From Thermoleophilia bacterium (lineage in GTDB: Bacteria; Actinomycetota; Thermoleophilia; Solirubrobacterales; 70-9), in contig JAENXK010000001.1 of the NCBI GenBank assembly GCA_016649615.1, forward strand, positions 1-64,000: a DNA stretch of 64,000 bases, written 5' to 3'. Under the pieces are notes generated by a model, which ran no database searches, was not told the DNA's origin, and saw only the letters and a list, made by a program, of their open reading frames with translations. Made by a program: the position numbers and the translations under genes. Below are positions 44,431-52,562 of this stretch, piece by piece. Each line of letters starts with the position of its first letter. Within the stretch, counting starts at the first letter, position 1.

Positions 44431-44920
44431 GACCGACCTCCTTCCCGCTTAGCCTGGGTTCACGATAACAGGCGGGCGGCACCTCGTTAGCCTGTCTGGC
44501 CAGTCGGCCGCGGGCCTCAGTGATGCGGGAGGAATAGTCCTGACCGCGGCCGCCATGTCTTCTCGTTTACCTGTTCCCGTCCGGCCGTCAGCGCAGCGGA
44601 AAGGCCAGGACGCAGCATGAGGATGAGCCCTAGAAGCCCAGCGCGAACTTGGCGTCGTCGGTCATCATCTCCGCTCGCCGACGCCTCGGACGACGCGTTC
44701 GTCACGTGTCGGAAATTGCGCAGAAATGCGGCATCGACGAGCCGGGTGTCCGCAGAACGCAATCGCCTGCCGCCCCGTGTGGCCTCGTCCGTTTGAACTC
44801 CGTTTGAACGGCAACCGCCCGGGATCGCGACGCGACCGCTGAAGCCGCCGTGAGCAGGAGTGGCGTTTTTTGGTGCGACCGCTACACACGAACCGCATGG
44901 GTGTCACCGCCGGGCGCTCC
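44431..44920. other. Gene-free stretch holding sufT repeat copy B and a tandem 11-bp repeat
   Basis: No credible gene is present in these 490 nt. Contents seen: the sulfatase upstream region, sufT 3'-end copy B at 44640-44673, and a perfect tandem repeat of TCCGTTTGAAC at 44788-44798 and 44799-44809. The rest looks like non-coding spacer with mixed codon character in all frames. The tandem repeat could be recombinase arm-type sites, but that is a guess. Confidence 0.5.
44640..44673 (-). repeat. sufT 3'-end repeat, copy B (34 bp identical to sufT)
   Basis: The 34 bp are identical to 46483-46516 at the sufT 3' end; extended to 44633-44673, 39/41 match. On the minus strand it encodes EMMTDDAKFALGF then TAG, so a complete gene tail including a stop is preserved without the rest of the gene. 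Downstream differences from sufT (CTG GGC versus CTC GGG) are synonymous, as expected if the tail came from a different sufT allele. Confidence 0.85.
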
Positions 44921-46153
44921 TCAATCCGAGAATGTCACCAGGTCGCGATCGGTAAAGCCGCGGTCGCGAAAGCGGCCGCGGGCAGTGCGATCGATCAAAA
45001 TCGGGGGCACAGGGGGCTCCGCGGCATCGGCTTCGATGAAGGCCGGCAGCGACGGGGTCCGCCCGTTGAGCTTGAACCGGTCGATCACGAATGGCAGTCC
45101 GTCGGAGTCGAGGATTGTGGGCCGGGTCATCATCTGGAAGTGAAGGTGCGGACCCTCGGTTCGACCGGTATTGCCGAGTTTGCCGATTACCTGTCCCTCG
45201 CGCACGCGGTCGCCGCGATCAACGCGGACGCTTCCCGGTCGCAGGTGCGCATAGGCGGCGAAAACGTGCTTGGACAGCCTGAGGATTACGTAGTTGCCGT
45301 TGGCGGCCGTGCCGCTGACTGGGATCGGATCGTTGGGAACCTGGTTTGGATAGCGATCGACGGCGGCGACAACTTTGGCGGCCCCGACCGCCAACACCGG
45401 CTGCCCGTAGTTGAAGTAGCTGGCGACCAGATTGGGGTCAGCTACGTGGGTGCGAGCGCCATCATCGAGGAGCGCCGCGAAGTCGACCGCAAAGCGCTGG
45501 CCGAGATGAAGGGCGCCGTTGATCGGTTGGAGCGCCCTCCGATGGGCCCCGATTATCGCTACCCAAGGGCCGCCGCGAAGCGGGGGGCCGATCTCGGTCG
45601 CCGGCTTGGACGCGACCGAGACATCGGCCCCGGTTGAGGTGATGAGCGGGCCGACCGGGAGCCCCGGACCGAGGTCGATGGTGAGCCGATGCCTGATCCT
45701 TCGCGGGATCCGGTTTCGGTTGCGGAAGCTCAGATCGATCCAGGCGATCCCCACGGTCGACGGCGGGAGCACGGATGTCGGGCCGGAACTTGTGCCGACC
45801 AGGCTCATCGTCGCCTCGAGCCGTCCCCCGGAAAGAGTCGCCACACCCCCGCCGCCGCGGCGAAGCACCTTGATATCGGTGACGGTCACCGGAAGAGAGA
45901 TCGTATTGGTCAGCTCGAGTTCGTACTTGAGGTGAAAGCGGCCGTCGTCGCCGTGGTACCAACGCGGCGGTGAGAGCACGGACTGAGTGACCGGCGTGAG
46001 GACCTGGGGCGCTGCGCCCGCAGGCGACGCGCCCAGACCAAGAGCGACGCCTGTCGCGACCGACAGCCCGCATGCGAACATCGCCAAACCCGCGAGCAGT
46101 GCGCGCCTGGCGACGCCAGCGATGATTTGGGTTCCCCCTTGTCTCCCTGCCAT
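44921..46153 (-). CDS. Secreted M23-family (LytM-like) peptidase
   Basis: This cell-wall hydrolase or scaffold of 410 residues has a signal peptide (about 10-48, ALLAGLAMFACGLSVATG, ASPAGAAP cleavage region). An Ig-like beta domain (about 55-165) is followed by a C-terminal LytM domain with YVILRLSKHVFAAYAHLRPGSV, RVREGQVIGKLGNTGRTEGPHLHFQ. The HLHFQ zinc motif and YAHL are kept. The first zinc ligand region reads RFAVDF rather than the usual H-x(n)-D, so activity is uncertain. It lies between repeat copies B and C. Confidence 0.8.
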   Translation of the reverse strand: MAGRQGGTQIIAGVARRALLAGLAMFACGLSVATGVALGLGASPAGAAPQVLTPVTQSVLSPPRWYHGDDGRFHLKYELELTNTISLPVTVTDIKVLRRGGGGVATLSGGRLEATMSLVGTSSGPTSVLPPSTVGIAWIDLSFRNRNRIPRRIRHRLTIDLGPGLPVGPLITSTGADVSVASKPATEIGPPLRGGPWVAIIGAHRRALQPINGALHLGQRFAVDFAALLDDGARTHVADPNLVASYFNYGQPVLAVGAAKVVAAVDRYPNQVPNDPIPVSGTAANGNYVILRLSKHVFAAYAHLRPGSVRVDRGDRVREGQVIGKLGNTGRTEGPHLHFQMMTRPTILDSDGLPFVIDRFKLNGRTPSLPAFIEADAAEPPVPPILIDRTARGRFRDRGFTDRDLVTFSD

Positions 46154-46472
46154 GTCGTACAGATGCCTCCACTTTCGTATAGATCAGCCTCGATTCTCAA
46201 TGCGAGAAGATTCGTGACTGTTCTCAGGATCCGGCTACCCTAATCCCTCAGGAGTTCTGCGGGAACGAGGTGGCGGACCGGAGGCCGGCTCTTCGAGAAA
46301 TATCTCTTTCCATGGCGGATTCATAATCACCGCCGAAACCCGGCCCGGTTCAACCTTTGCGGTCTCGACAACCAGGTCTTGAGCTACCCTTCTGCGACGG
46401 CGTGGTTGAAAACCATTCCGCCACCTGCACCCCCGGGACAATCTCGGAGACGCACTGTTCGGTAGAAGCCGC
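46154..46472. other. Spacer between M23 peptidase and sufT
   Basis: The 319 nt carry only the possible gene remnant at 46235-46441. The peptidase mRNA would start here, and an AT-richer patch (about 46180-46215) might hold its promoter, but no clear hexamers were found. Confidence 0.4.
46235..46441 (-). pseudogene. Possible 3' remnant of a NANPPWG-family gene
   Basis: On the minus strand the frame contains VEPGRVSAVIMNPPWKEIFLEEP, which parallels CEPGRIVNANPPWGMYELAPGE of the secreted protein at 14205 and CRPGRLINANPPWGLFEMAPGE at 22414. No upstream part of the family is found and the start is not credible. It lies immediately beside the sufT 3' end, within the B-C cassette. The similarity is short and judged by eye. 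Confidence 0.4.
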
Positions 46473-46790
46473 TCAGAACCCGAGCGCGAACTTGGCGTCG
46501 TCGGTCATCATCTCCGGCGACCAGGGCGGATCAAAGATCATCTTCGGGTGGACGTCCCGGACCCCGTCCAGGTCGCCGACGAATTCCTTCATCTGTTCCG
46601 AGACCTGCGGCCCGATCGGACAGGCCGGCGTGGTCAGCGTGAAGGTCACGTATACGTCCGGCGATTCGACCTTGACGTCGTAGACCAGTCCGAGTGAAAC
46701 GAAATCGAGGCCGAGCTCCGGGTCGATGACTTCTTCGAGGGCCTCGTAAACCGTCTCTTCGGACGGCATTGTCTGCTGATCTTCGGGCAT
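46473..46790 (-). CDS. sufT: SufT/PaaD-like MIP18-family (DUF59) protein
   Basis: This 105-residue cytoplasmic Fe-S assembly factor of the MIP18/DUF59 family carries the conserved N-terminal VYEALEEVIDPELGLDFVSLGLVYDV and the cysteine motif LTTPACPIGPQV (T-x-x-x-C-P). Family members assist maturation of Fe-S proteins. In many actinobacteria sufT sits at the end of the suf operon; here it is 12 kb away and acts as the apparent target of two insertions. Its last 34-41 nt are repeated at 44640 and, diverged, at 41957. ATG at 46790. Confidence 0.93.
   Translation of the reverse strand: MPEDQQTMPSEETVYEALEEVIDPELGLDFVSLGLVYDVKVESPDVYVTFTLTTPACPIGPQVSEQMKEFVGDLDGVRDVHPKMIFDPPWSPEMMTDDAKFALGF
46483..46516 (-). 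repeat. sufT 3'-end repeat, copy C (inside the intact gene)
   Basis: This is the reference copy: the last codons of sufT, EMMTDDAKFALGF followed by TGA. The 34 bp are identical to 44640-44673 and match 20/21 with 41957-41977. It forms the right edge of the cassette block. Confidence 0.85.
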
Positions 46791-46891
46791 CGCATGATTC
46801 TAGCCGCCCGGCCGGCCCGACCACCCGGGCGGGGGCGAGGCCCCGGCAGTGCCGGGGCGGGCGAGCCGTGCGAGGACGTAACCTGTCCGCC

Positions 46892-47419
46892 ATGTGGATT
46901 TTGCTTGTTGCCCTGCTCATCGTCTGGCCGATCGCGGAGATCTACGTGATGGTCCTGGTATCCCAGTCGATCGGCTTCTTCTGGATGCTCGCTCTCATCT
47001 TCGCCTCGGCGGTGTCGGGCATGCTGGTCCTCCGTCACCGCGGGAGGGCTCACTGGCAGCGGTTTCGCGGAGCCGTCGACGAGCGCCGCCCGCCGACCCG
47101 CGAGGCTTTCGACGGGGCGATGATCACCGCCGGGGCGGCGCTGCTGATCATCCCCGGATTCATCTCTTCGACCTTGGGACTGCTCCTGCTGTTCCCCCCT
47201 ACACGGGCTTTGGTCCGGATCGCGGCCTTCGCCCTTTTCGCCGGCCGGTTCACCGTGGTCACCACCTCGGCGGGCTGGGGCGCCGGGCAGTACGGGAAGT
47301 ACCGGTCCGGCCGCCGCGAGTTTGACCTCGAGGGCGAAGCGGTCGACGTGACCGGCCGCCCGGATGACGATGAGGATTCACCGCAGCTGCCCCCGGCCGA
47401 CAGACCGGGCGAGCGGTGA
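46892..47419 (+). CDS. fxsA: FxsA-family membrane protein
   Basis: This integral membrane protein of 175 residues has the FxsA fold: MWILLVALLIVWPIAEIYVMVLVSQSIG (TM1 and loop), FFWMLALIFASAVSGMLVLRHRG, and AGAALLIIPGFISSTLGLLLLFPPTRALV. The cytoplasmic tail is acidic and disordered. In E. coli FxsA eases phage T7 exclusion by F plasmid; its normal role is unclear. The ATG at 46892 opens the first TM exactly; upstream in-frame sequence is not conserved. Divergent from sufT, and coupled to the next gene by GTGA overlap. Confidence 0.9.
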   Translation: MWILLVALLIVWPIAEIYVMVLVSQSIGFFWMLALIFASAVSGMLVLRHRGRAHWQRFRGAVDERRPPTREAFDGAMITAGAALLIIPGFISSTLGLLLLFPPTRALVRIAAFALFAGRFTVVTTSAGWGAGQYGKYRSGRREFDLEGEAVDVTGRPDDDEDSPQLPPADRPGER

Positions 47420-48153
47420 AGCCGAGCTCGATCGAGATCCTCGACCCCGGGAGCGGGTTGTTCGTCAGCCTGACGGCCGGCGGTTCGGGGGCGATCATGC
47501 TCGGGGATGAGGTGATCGCCGCCGCGCCGATACCGCCGGAGGGACTCGACCGCCTGGCCGACGGTCCGCTTTCGCTGGAAACCGAACGTGGCTCGCTCGA
47601 AGTCGAGATCGAGTCAGAAGGCGAGCCGGTCGTCCTCACCGGGGAGTTGGTCGGCAAACGGGAATCCCGGCTGGCCCGGATCCGCGGACAACTCGTGGAC
47701 GGTGACCGGCGGATCGACCTCGACTGCTCGGGGGTACTTCATGCCGAAGATGCGGCGGCGCCTCCGGGGCCACTCCGGCGCGACGCCACGATCATCCTCG
47801 CCGACGGCGGCCTGATCAGCCTGGCCGGCACCCGGGCCCCGGGGATCACCGTCCACGGCGAAGAGGAGGCTGCGGCCGCGATCTCGCACCCCGGGGGTTA
47901 CGTCGAGTTCGGCGAGGTCCTGCTTTCGACCGAATACGACAGCGCCGGCCGTCACCGCCGGGCCACCCTCGAACTCGTGCCGGCGACGGATGAGATCGCC
48001 GGGCTGCATGGGGCCGGCACCGTGGTCGCCGGCTGTACCGCCAAGGTTGAGGGCGCGAGAATCAATACCGCACTGTTTCGCTGGTCGCTGGATGGTCATC
48101 TCGGGATGGGGCGTTACGAGATCCGGCAGGAACCGGAAGAACTGCTGACGTGA
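47416..48153 (+). CDS. Conserved hypothetical beta-rich protein
   Basis: This 245-residue soluble protein starts at a GTG overlapping the fxsA stop by 4 nt. Alternating beta segments (VSLTAGGSGAIMLGDEVIAAAP, LEVEIESEGEPVVLTGELVG, GRRHRRATLELVPATDE) and a C-terminal INTALFRWSLDGHLGMGRYEI suggest a lipocalin-like or DUF-type beta barrel. I do not recognise the family. Coupling to fxsA and to the HAD gene suggests a small operon. Confidence 0.6.
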   Translation: MKPSSIEILDPGSGLFVSLTAGGSGAIMLGDEVIAAAPIPPEGLDRLADGPLSLETERGSLEVEIESEGEPVVLTGELVGKRESRLARIRGQLVDGDRRIDLDCSGVLHAEDAAAPPGPLRRDATIILADGGLISLAGTRAPGITVHGEEEAAAAISHPGGYVEFGEVLLSTEYDSAGRHRRATLELVPATDEIAGLHGAGTVVAGCTAKVEGARINTALFRWSLDGHLGMGRYEIRQEPEELLT

Positions 48154-48181
48154 GCCGGTTCCGAGGGAAGGCCCCACTCCG

Positions 48182-48874
48182 ATGACCCGGATCGAGATGG
48201 TCATATCCGACTTCGGCGGAGTCCTGACCACGCCGCTGGCGGAATCGTTCATGGCGATGCAGGAGTCGGTCGGAATCTCGCCGAAGTCGTTCGGGCTCGC
48301 CCTCCGGGACGCCCACGCCCAATCAGGCGAGCACCCGCTCCATGAACTCGAATGCGGACGGATAACCGAGCGGGAGTTTGCCGACCGGCTCTCGCGCGCT
48401 CTTGAACCTCACGTCGGTCACCGGCCGGTGATCGAGGAGTTCGGGCAGACCTTTTTCCGGGCGCTCGACCCAAATCCCGGGATGCTCGACCTGATCCGCG
48501 AGGTCCGGCGCGATGGCTACCGCACGGCGCTTCTGACCAACAACGTCCGGGAGTGGGAGCCGAAGTGGCGGTCGATGATCCCGGTCGACGAGCTGTTCGA
48601 GGAAGTCGTCGATTCAGCCTTCGTGGGATGCCGCAAGCCCGACCCGAGGATCTACGAGATCACCCTGGAACGGGTCGGCCTGCCCCCCGAAGCCTGCGTA
48701 TTCATCGATGACATCGAGGTCAACTGTGATGGAGCCGCCGCCTTGGGGATGAACGCGGTCCACTTCCGCGAGACCGCCCAGGCCCGGGCCGACGTCCGCA
48801 CCCTGCTCGAGGCCTCTGGGAAGGGCGTCCGGGAAAGAACGGCCGAGCGGCCCGCTGCGAGGCAGCAGCCCTAG
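48182..48874 (+). CDS. HAD-superfamily hydrolase (epoxide-hydrolase N-terminal-type phosphatase)
   Basis: This 230-residue protein has the HAD motif 1 as ISDFGGVLTTPL, which keeps the nucleophile Asp but has Gly for the usual acid/base Asp, as in the subgroup near the epoxide hydrolase N-terminal phosphatase. Motif 2 is LLTNN, motif 3 GCRKPDPRIY and motif 4 VFIDDIEVNCDGAAALG. An acyl-CoA dehydrogenase-linked phosphotransferase or haloacid dehalogenase role is possible; the substrate is unknown. ATG at 48182. It ends 4 nt inside the next, convergent, gene. Confidence 0.88.
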   Translation: MTRIEMVISDFGGVLTTPLAESFMAMQESVGISPKSFGLALRDAHAQSGEHPLHELECGRITEREFADRLSRALEPHVGHRPVIEEFGQTFFRALDPNPGMLDLIREVRRDGYRTALLTNNVREWEPKWRSMIPVDELFEEVVDSAFVGCRKPDPRIYEITLERVGLPPEACVFIDDIEVNCDGAAALGMNAVHFRETAQARADVRTLLEASGKGVRERTAERPAARQQP

Positions 48875-49326
48875 TTGTCGGAGCCGATCCGGTCCCAGAT
48901 GTAGAGATCCATCGCCTCTGAGGCAAGGGCCATCAGCCGCTCGGGGGACAGCCAGCCGACCACGGTCTCGAGGGCCAGGTCCTCGGTCAGGCCTTCCTCG
49001 AGGACGTCTTCGCCGCGGAAACCGGCGGCGAGCTTGAGCGCTTCGCGCCGGTGCTCACCCAGCGTCCCGAAAGCGCCCATCAGGAAGTCGCGGTTGGGAA
49101 CAGCCTGGCCGAGATCCATCGAGCCGTGCCAGGCGGCGAGCAGAGAGAGATCATCCTGGTCGAGATCAGCCAGCGCGCGGGCGTATTGCGACTCGAGCTC
49201 CTCCTCCGGGATCTCGTCGACCCATGCACGAAGCGCCTCTCCCAGGAGCTGACGGCGAGCTTCACGACCGACCGAGTCGGAGATGACGTGAATCGCATCA
49301 GCGGGATCGACGAAGCAGAGTGTCAT
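48871..49326 (-). CDS. Hypothetical acidic helical protein
   Basis: About 151 residues from ATG 49326 (MTLCFVDPADAIHVISDSVG): a run of charged amphipathic helices (ARRQLLGEALRAWVDEIP, ESQYARALADLDQDDLSLL, LALETVVGWLSPERLMAL). The longer in-frame start at 49392 adds a basic segment with no family support. No known motif. It is convergent with the HAD gene (4-nt overlap). Function unknown. Confidence 0.5.
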   Translation of the reverse strand: MTLCFVDPADAIHVISDSVGREARRQLLGEALRAWVDEIPEEELESQYARALADLDQDDLSLLAAWHGSMDLGQAVPNRDFLMGAFGTLGEHRREALKLAAGFRGEDVLEEGLTEDLALETVVGWLSPERLMALASEAMDLYIWDRIGSDN

Positions 49327-49479
49327 GGGCAGGACCGTCCTCGGGATAGGGAACCGGGTCACCCGTGAAGATAGTGACGCCAGAGGACGCAAAACCTGCC
49401 TTCGCGACCCCGCAAACTGCGGATAAACACGGCGATTTAGTCAGATCGGGGACGCCGCTTCAGACCCTAAAGTGAAGCC

Positions 49480-52400
49480 ATGCCTCTCCACATCATCAAA
49501 GGACCCCCGAACTCGGGCCGAACCGACCTGATTCAGCACCGCTATCTGGAGCTCCTGCCTAAAAACCCGGTGCTTGTGGTACCCGGCGTGGACGACATCT
49601 TCGCCTGGGAGCGGCGCCTGACCAGAGAGAGAGGCGCCCTGATCGACGGCCAGATTCTTCACTTCAAGGATCTCTACTCGGAGATCCTCGAGCCCGGCGG
49701 CAGGCGGCAGGCGGCCGCCTCGGAACTCCACCGCAGGCACCTGACCGCCCGGGCGATCCAACGGGAGATGCCCTCGATCGCCGGCCGCCTTTCGGATCAG
49801 CCGGCCTGATCGACGCGGTACTGGCTGAATTCGACGATTTTCGAAACGAGATGTTCGACCAGGAGACGCTCGACGCCCGGATCAAAGAGGGCGAGGTGCG
49901 CCACCTACTGCCGCTGGAAGCTGCGTATGGCGATTACCTGGGTCTGCTCGGCGAAAACGAAGACTTGACCGACGGGCCGAACGAGGCGACCGCGGCGCTG
50001 GACCGGCTGGACGGCGACCGATGGACCCGACCGGTCATGTTCGCCGGCTTCGACGAGCTGACTCCGCTTCAACTGGAGGTCATCGGGCGACTGGCCTTCA
50101 GGGAGAAGGTGGACGTGACTGTCGCGGTCAGCCACGAACCCGGCAATCCTGCGCTCGAGCTGACCGCACGCACGGTCGGAGAACTGGAGAACCTCGGACC
50201 GGAAGGAGACGTCACCGGGGAGACCACCGAAAGGCCCGAAAGCTCACCGGACCACGACCAGCTGTTGTTTTCGGTTCAGAAGCGGTTCATGCGATCGCCC
50301 GCGAAAACCGACCAGAACCCGGGTCCCCGGGAGGACCTGAAGCCCCTGCAGGCCGACGATGCGTTGACCATTCTCACCTCGACCGGCCAGCGCAACGAAG
50401 CCGAGGCGATCGCGGTCGAGATCGCGCGGCTGATCGCGGACGGAGTCGAACCTGACGAGATAACCGTCGCGGTTGACGCCCCCGCCAGGAACGGGCGCAT
50501 CCTCCGGGATACCCTTGCCCGTTTTTCCATCCCGGTGACTCTCGAATGTGAAACGCCGGTCGAAGCAACGACGACGGGGAAAGCGATCCTCGCCCTTCTC
50601 GGGTCGGCCGGAGCGTCTGACTCGGCCGATGACCTCCTGGTCTACCTCCGCAGCCCGATCGGCTCCGTTGCGGAAAGCGGCGCCGGCGATGAGCACCGCC
50701 GGGCCGTCGACGAACTCGAGCGATGGAGTCGCACCGAGGGTCAGCATTCGGCCCGTAAGTTGATGGAGTGGCTGACCGTCTCCGGTGGAGGGCCTCCCCC
50801 CCATTGGGACGAGATCAGGGAGGCGATCGCGGGTGGCCGCCCGATCGACGGGATCGTGAACGAAGCCGCCCTGGCCGTCAGCCTCGAGATCCTCAAACAG
50901 GATCAAGCGGCAGCGCCATCCGCCCTGACGACCGCCGAAACTCTGGCCGCATCGGCGATCTCGAAAGCCTGTGCGGAGTTGTCCGGCCTGGAGGGGGCCC
51001 GAGGAATAGCCGAGCGCTTTGCCGAAACCCTGTCTTCGGGCGCAATCAAGGTCTGGATCCCGGCGGCGCAGGGAGCCGTGCGGATCGCCAGCCCCTACAG
51101 CCTCCGGGCGAAGCGGGTGGAGCACCTCTTCTACGCCTCGCTTCAGGAGACCGGACTCACCGATCCCGACCGGCCCGGACCGTTCATCTCGACCGACGAC
51201 CGGCAGCGCCTCGGCATGTCGGAGCGCCGCGACCCCGAAGTGCAGCAGCGATACCTGTTCTACTCCTGCCTCACCGTTCCTACGAAGCGGCTTTGGCTGT
51301 CTTGCCGCAACTCGGACGAGACCGGCAAGGCGGAGCACCCATCCCCCCTGATCGGTGCCGTGGAAGAGCTGTTCGCGCGTGACGCAAACGACGAAGTGAT
51401 CGTCCGTCGGGGCGGTCGGGCCGGCAGCGCGGTCACCTTTCAGCCGGCGGACGCGCCGTCGGAGCAGGAACTCGCCCGGGCTCTGACCGCGACCCCGGTG
51501 ACCGGCGGCAACCGCGAGTCGGCGACTGCCGCTCTGGAGACCGAGCTGGCAGGGCGACTGATGGCACGGCTCGCCTCGGCCGAGGAGACAGAGGATCGCA
51601 CCCGGCGCCTGGCCGATCTCAGCCTCGAGCCGATCCTGAACGCTCTGGGAGAGGCGGCCGTCATGGGCGCCACGGACATCGAGGCATACGCTGGCTGCCC
51701 CTACCGGTGGTTCATCGAAAAACAGCTGAGTCCCCAGCCTTTCGAACCCGATCCGGACTACCTGAGCGTGGGCAACCTGGTCCACGGGGTCCTGGACGAC
51801 CTCTACGCGGCCCACCCGGGCGAGATCCCGAGGCCGGCCACGCTCCGGGCCTGGACCTCCGAGGTCCCGGGGCTCGTCGGAAAGCGGGCTGCCGACCGGC
51901 GGGTGAAACTCGACCAGGACACGGCTGCGCATGCCGGTCTGCGCAGCCGGGCCGCTCAGACGATCACTTCCTATCTGCGCCGGGAGGCGAAACGCGAGAA
52001 CCCATCGCACCTTCCCTGGAAGCTGGAGGCCGGCTTCGGAACGACCCATTCGGATGAGCCGGCCGTGGATATGGGCGGATGGTCGCTGAAGGGCAAGATC
52101 GACCGGATCGACCTCTCTCCGGAGACCGGAACCGGCGTGCCGCGGACGGCAGTGGCCGTCGACTACAAGACGGGTGACGTCGACAGCCGCACCCACCACA
52201 AGGCGAAGCGAGACCGCAAGGTCCAGATCCAGCTCTACCTCCACGCGATCTGGCAGATCTGGGGCCATCAGCCGGTGGCCGGCCTCTACGTCCCGATCAA
52301 GGCCGATCCCACGCCCAAGAGCCGGGGTGCCTACGACGTTGATCAAAAGCAGGAGATGCTCGACCGAGGGGTGATGGAGAAAGAGAAGACCGAAGATTTC

Positions 52401-52562
52401 GATCTGTTCATCCAGGAAGGGATCGAGATGGCCGACCAGGCAGTGGTCGGATTGATGAAAGGCCTGCTCGACCACGAGCCGGCCACCTGTCCGGACCACT
52501 TTGACCATCCCGCAGTGCCTGACCGGCCAGCACCCGACGGCGAGGGAGACGGAGGCAATTGA
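49480..52562 (+). pseudogene. AddB/AdnA-like inactivated helicase with RecB-type nuclease, single-base frameshift
   Basis: This looks like one gene of 1027 codons broken by one missing base near 49803 (CCGGCC where CCGGGCC is expected). The first part ends RLSDQPA; after the shift the frame continues as GLIDAVLAEFDDFRNEMFDQETL. The Walker A equivalent GPPNSGRT carries Arg for the catalytic Lys, as in the non-motor subunit of AddAB-type enzymes. The C-terminal RecB nuclease domain (YAGCPYRWFIEKQL, AVDYKTGDVD, QIQLYLHAIWQ) is intact. The three C-terminal cluster cysteines expected in AddB are not present. It overlaps the helicase gene (TGATG). Confidence 0.8.

Noticed and set aside
50244-52508. 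A 754-codon frame on the minus strand within the AddB-like gene
   Set aside because: It mirrors the plus-strand coding sequence, has no recognisable motif, and the plus strand has the RecB nuclease motifs and operon context.
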